Below are positions 44,820 to 47,958 of a DNA stretch of 47,958 nt, piece by piece. The stretch lies in the NCBI GenBank assembly GCA_938005615.1, contig CALLMV010000040.1, positions 1 to 47,958 of the forward strand, in the 5' to 3' direction. The notes beneath the pieces are model-generated. The model had not been told where the DNA came from. It ran no database searches and saw nothing but the letters and a program-made list of their open reading frames with translations. Within the stretch, counting starts at the first letter, position 1; every line of letters starts with the position of its first letter. The position numbers and the translations under genes were made by a program. Origin of the DNA: an uncultured Verrucomicrobiae bacterium. Its GTDB lineage: Bacteria; Verrucomicrobiota; Verrucomicrobiia; JADLBR01; CALLMV01.

Positions 44820-45977
44820 TTATTTCCGAGCCATTCCGAGCACACTCACGAAACAGGAAGAAAGTGCCGTTTGGAATGCCGCAACAAGCAGCGTGACCCC
44901 CACAGCGGTAAATTTCAGCGACGTGCTGTAATCCAGTGCTCCGAAGTCGGCTTCCACCCACTGCCAAGCCGGGACGATAAGCAGGCCAATCCCTGCAATC
45001 GCCGCGATCAGAGAAATAATCAATGCGCGCTCCAGGGGAAGAAGCTCAAAAAATTTGTTAACCCGTTCATCCACGGGCATGAGTCCTTCGGTTTGTCCGA
45101 AGACTTTTGCAGCGAGCGCGAAGAAAACGGATTGCAGCCCAATCAGCAACACCGCCGCTCCATAGAGCATCGAATGGCCAGCCAAGGTGGCCTCCCCAAT
45201 CCGCAGCCCGAGGCCACCCGCCGCCATCACACATGTCCCAATTACGAGCATCGCCAGACCCGGCGTCAGGAAGAGCCAGCGCGGGCTGTAGAGTAAAAAG
45301 AAGCGCAGTGTGCGCCATCCATCGCGAAATGTTTTCAGATGCGGCGGGTGGGCCACGCGCCCGTCCTTATGCAAAGTGATGGGCACCTCGGCAATTTTGG
45401 CCTTGAAGAGCGAAGATTTGATGATCATCTCCGTGGCAAACTCCATGCCCGTGCAGCGCTGGTTCAGGCTTTCGTAATGGGCCTTGGTAAAAGCGCGCAT
45501 GCCGCAATACACGTCGTGAATTGGCGCGCCAAACATCACGCGCACCATAAGGGTAAACATGGGGTTGCCCCACCAGCGGTGCAGGAAGGGCATGGCACCG
45601 GGCATAATACTCCCGCCGCCCCAGGGGAGCCGACAGCCCTGCACCAGGTCGTAGCCTTCGCGGAGTTTTTCCACAAATTTGGGTGTTTCCTGAAAGTCGT
45701 AGCTGTCATCGGCATCGCCCATGAGCACCCACTGGCCCTCGGCTGCGGCGATGCCGCCCATGAGGGCGTTGCCGTATCCCTTGGCGGCCACAGGCACGAC
45801 GCGTGCGCCGTTGCGGACCGCGATGTCCTGGGAGCCGTCAGTCGAGCCGTTGTCGGCCACTACCACTTCGCCTTTCACACCTGCGGCCTCAATGCCTTTC
45901 CAGGCTTTTTTGATGCAGGTTTCCAAGGTATCTGCTTCGTTCAAGCAGGGCATGACGATGGAAAGCTCTATATTCAC
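44820..45977 (-). CDS. GT2 glycosyltransferase with C-terminal membrane segments
   Basis: A 385-residue GT-A glycosyltransferase of the dolichol-phosphate-mannose synthase (DPMS) type. LSIVMPCLNEADTL (about 5-18), ADNGSTDGS (about 41-49), and the metal-binding GDADDSYD (about 87-94) are present, followed by an acceptor region with DVYCGMRAF and about four membrane helices at the C-terminus. It probably transfers a sugar to polyprenyl phosphate at the inner membrane. The start is uncertain: GTG at 45977 gives the family-like N-terminus, and TTG at 45989 would add four residues. It is head-to-head with the polytopic membrane protein at 46.1 kb, a plausible user of the lipid-linked sugar. Confidence 0.88.
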   Translation of the reverse strand: MNIELSIVMPCLNEADTLETCIKKAWKGIEAAGVKGEVVVADNGSTDGSQDIAVRNGARVVPVAAKGYGNALMGGIAAAEGQWVLMGDADDSYDFQETPKFVEKLREGYDLVQGCRLPWGGGSIMPGAMPFLHRWWGNPMFTLMVRVMFGAPIHDVYCGMRAFTKAHYESLNQRCTGMEFATEMIIKSSLFKAKIAEVPITLHKDGRVAHPPHLKTFRDGWRTLRFFLLYSPRWLFLTPGLAMLVIGTCVMAAGGLGLRIGEATLAGHSMLYGAAVLLIGLQSVFFALAAKVFGQTEGLMPVDERVNKFFELLPLERALIISLIAAIAGIGLLIVPAWQWVEADFGALDYSTSLKFTAVGVTLLVAAFQTALSSCFVSVLGMARK

Positions 45978-46229
45978 AACATTATGCAAATTACAAAAAC
46001 TTCGCGCAAATGAACAGGATTATCGGAATAATCTGACGATTCAACATGAGCAGAAGCTAGGCGCGAAATTTTCAGTTCGCGCAACAAAAATCCGCTTCTA
46101 TGATCAGCAGCTATAAAATATCTCCAACAACAACTACTGCGACATTGGCCATTCTGGGGAGCTCTTTGCACCATTTTATTTGTTGCGTTTCTTCGAGCCT
46201 TTTCTCCGACTTATGTTCATTGGGATGGG

Positions 46230-47819
46230 GTGGCGCAGGTAGAGACGGCGTGGCGCTGGAGCAATGGTTTGGGATTTACCAGTTCACTCTTTATCAAACA
46301 TCCTGATGATCTGGCCGCTACACTAGAATACCAGAAGATGACTTGGTGGGCACCGGGTGCGCCTGCAGTAATGGGATTACTGCTGCGCGCGGGTCTTAGT
46401 TTAGAATGGGCTTATAAAATTTACATGTTATCGACCATAATAATTGGCTGGATGGGTTGGTTGCTACTAGCAAAAAGATACTTAGCTGACTACCTGTGCC
46501 GTTTCTTTTGGGCTGGCGTTCTGTTCTGTGTGCTGCCATTGCAAATGACCCCGCTCAGAGATCCCGACGAGATGGCTGGCTGGGCGGTCCTGCCTTGGTT
46601 AGGATTAGCAGTTGCGTCACTTTACTCGAATCGCTGGCTTTTAGTCGCCTTCATTTTAGGCATCCTGTCTGCGGTAAGTTTATTTTTTTGGTATCATTCT
46701 TTGCATTATTTGGCAGTGGTCGTGTTTGTGACCGCTATGTTGCAGATAGATTGGAGGAAGCGAATTGTCTCGATCATATTTGTTGCATCGCCAGCCGGAT
46801 TGGTTTGGGTTCTCCTGCAGCTTTGGTCAGGTTCCGGCATAAGTTATTTGCAAAATTCTCAGGCTGGATTTATCGAACAAGTTAGATTATTTCTGGAGGC
46901 GGTTGCATCAACCGGAATTGCGCCCCTCATTGGGCTAATTTATCGATTCTTGCCTAGTCAGTTAGTTATTATAATCGATTCCTGGAGCGACAATCAATGG
47001 TGGTTAGGATGGATCTGGATGATAATATGGTTAGTTATAATTTTCTTTTTTCTGAAGTGGTATTTGAGACGCACAAAAGAAGAAGCTAAGTTAGCTGCGA
47101 ACAAGTTATTTTTTATCAGCGTGGTTATAACTTTACCATTATTTTTGATAGGGGCATCCATTTCTGTTATGAATTATCATGTTTATTCAGAGCAGCTGAT
47201 GTATTACTACTCTCTGTATCCTACGTGGATATTTGCCGGATTGTTGTTTGCTTCTAACTTTCAAAAACAACGCTGTATGATAAATATTGGAGTTATAGTA
47301 TTGGCTAATTTTTTTGTTATATTGAGTGTGATTGCGATGTTCCCCCAACCCTCGGTGTTTAGGGCTAATTTGTTAGGATACAGTTATGAAGGTGATCACC
47401 TCGCGCGCCAGAGAATCAGTTTTATTCAACCAAATTATCGAGACATGCTGTTGGAGGATCTACGAGACTGCTCACGCGGTATAGTTTTTACGCAGCATCC
47501 ACAGCACTATGCATTAATTTATCAGGATTCTGCACATAGTTTTCGCCCGCCGCCCTTTCGTGAATACTGGAAAAGGTGCTACAGTTCTGCGCCAGTCACT
47601 GTTTATTTTATTTTTCCAGAAGGCACAGCACCGTTGCCGTCGAAGCACTTTATGTTTACTGTTCGAGACCGCACTGAACATGAACCGATGACAGAGTTAA
47701 CGAAGTTACCTGGTTGGCAAAGGTTAGATGGCAAAGTCTGGGAACTGGGATCGCCACAAGTCATCTATCGTGCAGATATTCCTGCAGGGTGGCGGGGGGA
47801 AGAACTTTTTAAACAATAA
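46230..47819 (+). CDS. Polytopic membrane protein, possible GT-C glycosyltransferase; 5' end disturbed
   Basis: A protein of at least 529 residues with a TWWAPG motif, an AGLSL segment and about ten hydrophobic segments, then a soluble C-terminal part. It is a divergent paralogue of the protein at 5.7 kb. GTG 46230 is the first usual start in frame, but it is unlikely to be genuine: the frame stays open back to a stop at 46101, and those 42 codons encode a convincing first membrane segment (WPFWGALCTILFVAFLRAF) with no ATG, GTG or TTG. An ATG at 46100 lies in another frame, one base off. The gene is thus either frameshifted near its 5' end or started at a rare codon such as CTG 46137. It is divergent from a DPMS-type GT2, which supports a lipid-linked sugar transfer role. 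Confidence 0.7.
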   Translation: MAQVETAWRWSNGLGFTSSLFIKHPDDLAATLEYQKMTWWAPGAPAVMGLLLRAGLSLEWAYKIYMLSTIIIGWMGWLLLAKRYLADYLCRFFWAGVLFCVLPLQMTPLRDPDEMAGWAVLPWLGLAVASLYSNRWLLVAFILGILSAVSLFFWYHSLHYLAVVVFVTAMLQIDWRKRIVSIIFVASPAGLVWVLLQLWSGSGISYLQNSQAGFIEQVRLFLEAVASTGIAPLIGLIYRFLPSQLVIIIDSWSDNQWWLGWIWMIIWLVIIFFFLKWYLRRTKEEAKLAANKLFFISVVITLPLFLIGASISVMNYHVYSEQLMYYYSLYPTWIFAGLLFASNFQKQRCMINIGVIVLANFFVILSVIAMFPQPSVFRANLLGYSYEGDHLARQRISFIQPNYRDMLLEDLRDCSRGIVFTQHPQHYALIYQDSAHSFRPPPFREYWKRCYSSAPVTVYFIFPEGTAPLPSKHFMFTVRDRTEHEPMTELTKLPGWQRLDGKVWELGSPQVIYRADIPAGWRGEELFKQ

Positions 47820-47822
47820 ACC

Positions 47823-47958
47823 TTGGAAGGTGAACCTATAAATCTTAGCGAATTTGCAGGGAAAGTCGCCTTAGTTGTTAACGTAGCTTCCCGCTGTGGA
47901 TTTACCGGCCAGTACAAAGATCTGCAATCTCTCCACGAAGAATTCAGCCCGCGGGGTT
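47823..47958 (+). CDS. Glutathione peroxidase, 5' part only
   Basis: The frame from TTG 47823 runs off the window edge. The product begins LEGEPINLSEFAGKVALVVN and continues VASRCGFTGQY, the peroxidatic block of the glutathione/thioredoxin peroxidase family, with Cys (TGT) rather than selenocysteine and with Gly where Pro is usual in FTPQY. Relatives normally have about eight residues before the TLEG/TLDG region forming the first strand. Here the stop codon of the preceding membrane-protein gene lies in the same frame only one codon upstream, so the N-terminus is short or the gene is damaged. No Shine-Dalgarno is seen. Confidence 0.8.
   Translation, partial: MEGEPINLSEFAGKVALVVNVASRCGFTGQYKDLQSLHEEFSPRG

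Overview
The window looks like a chromosomal segment of a Gram-negative bacterium of the Planctomycetes-Verrucomicrobia-Chlamydiae (PVC) group, most likely a Verrucomicrobiota member. This is inferred from several things seen together: a pseudopilin-type protein (N-terminal prepilin motif) beside a glycoside hydrolase locus, a short-form ATP synthase delta subunit, a type-B L31 gene placed directly upstream of prfA as I recall it in Chlamydiae, an ABC-2 permease/CPBP fusion, an LpxH-like hydrolase and OmpA-type proteins (so an outer membrane), and gene starts that almost all lack a Shine-Dalgarno sequence. No plasmid, phage, IS element or CRISPR array is visible.

Layout. 1-384: 5' part of an exported repeat-type surface protein (minus). 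0.55-3.4 kb: acs and pheA in tandem. 3.5-7.4 kb: FkbM-type methyltransferase, icd and a polytopic membrane protein. 7.4-8.2 kb: HD-domain phosphohydrolase (minus) and tRNA-Tyr with a good promoter. 8.4-12.6 kb: methionine block metE - exported c-type haem protein (DUF3365-like) - metR. 12.7-18.4 kb: P-type cation ATPase, typA/bipA, LpxH-like hydrolase. 18.4-19.9 kb: cysS. 19.9-24.3 kb: xylan locus, with a GntR/LacI hybrid regulator, a GH10 lipoprotein xylanase and an exported beta-sandwich protein in one operon, and a divergent pseudopilin-like gene. 24.5-27.0 kb: U32 protein. 27.0-33.45 kb: complete ATP synthase operon atpBEFHAGDC. 33.5-34.3 kb: stand-alone OvoA-type methyltransferase. 34.3-37.1 kb: ABC-2/CPBP fusion (minus) and glpX. 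37.2-40.5 kb: unknown secreted protein, OGG1-like glycosylase, prfA, rpmE (type B). 40.5-43.5 kb: CobW-type GTPase, OmpA-family protein, ilvN. 43.5-47.8 kb: GT2 glycosyltransferase and two methyltransferases in an operon, with a divergent polytopic membrane protein. 47.8 kb to the end: start of a glutathione peroxidase.

How the genes fit together. Much of the window is housekeeping: energy (ATP synthase, icd, acs, glpX), amino acids (metE/metR, pheA, ilvN) and translation (cysS, prfA, L31, typA, tRNA-Tyr). The accessory layer is the xylan-degradation locus, the surface-sugar and methyltransferase genes at both ends, and a set of orphan enzymes: an ovothiol-type methyltransferase without its sulfoxide synthase, an HD domain without its Ppx/GppA partner, and an ABC permease without its ATPase.

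The strongest anomalies are the 5' end of the membrane-protein gene at about 46.1 kb, where the reading frame continues upstream with no start codon, the N-terminally short glutathione peroxidase immediately after it, and the near absence of Shine-Dalgarno sequences. I did not find a clear, large, previously undescribed multi-gene system.
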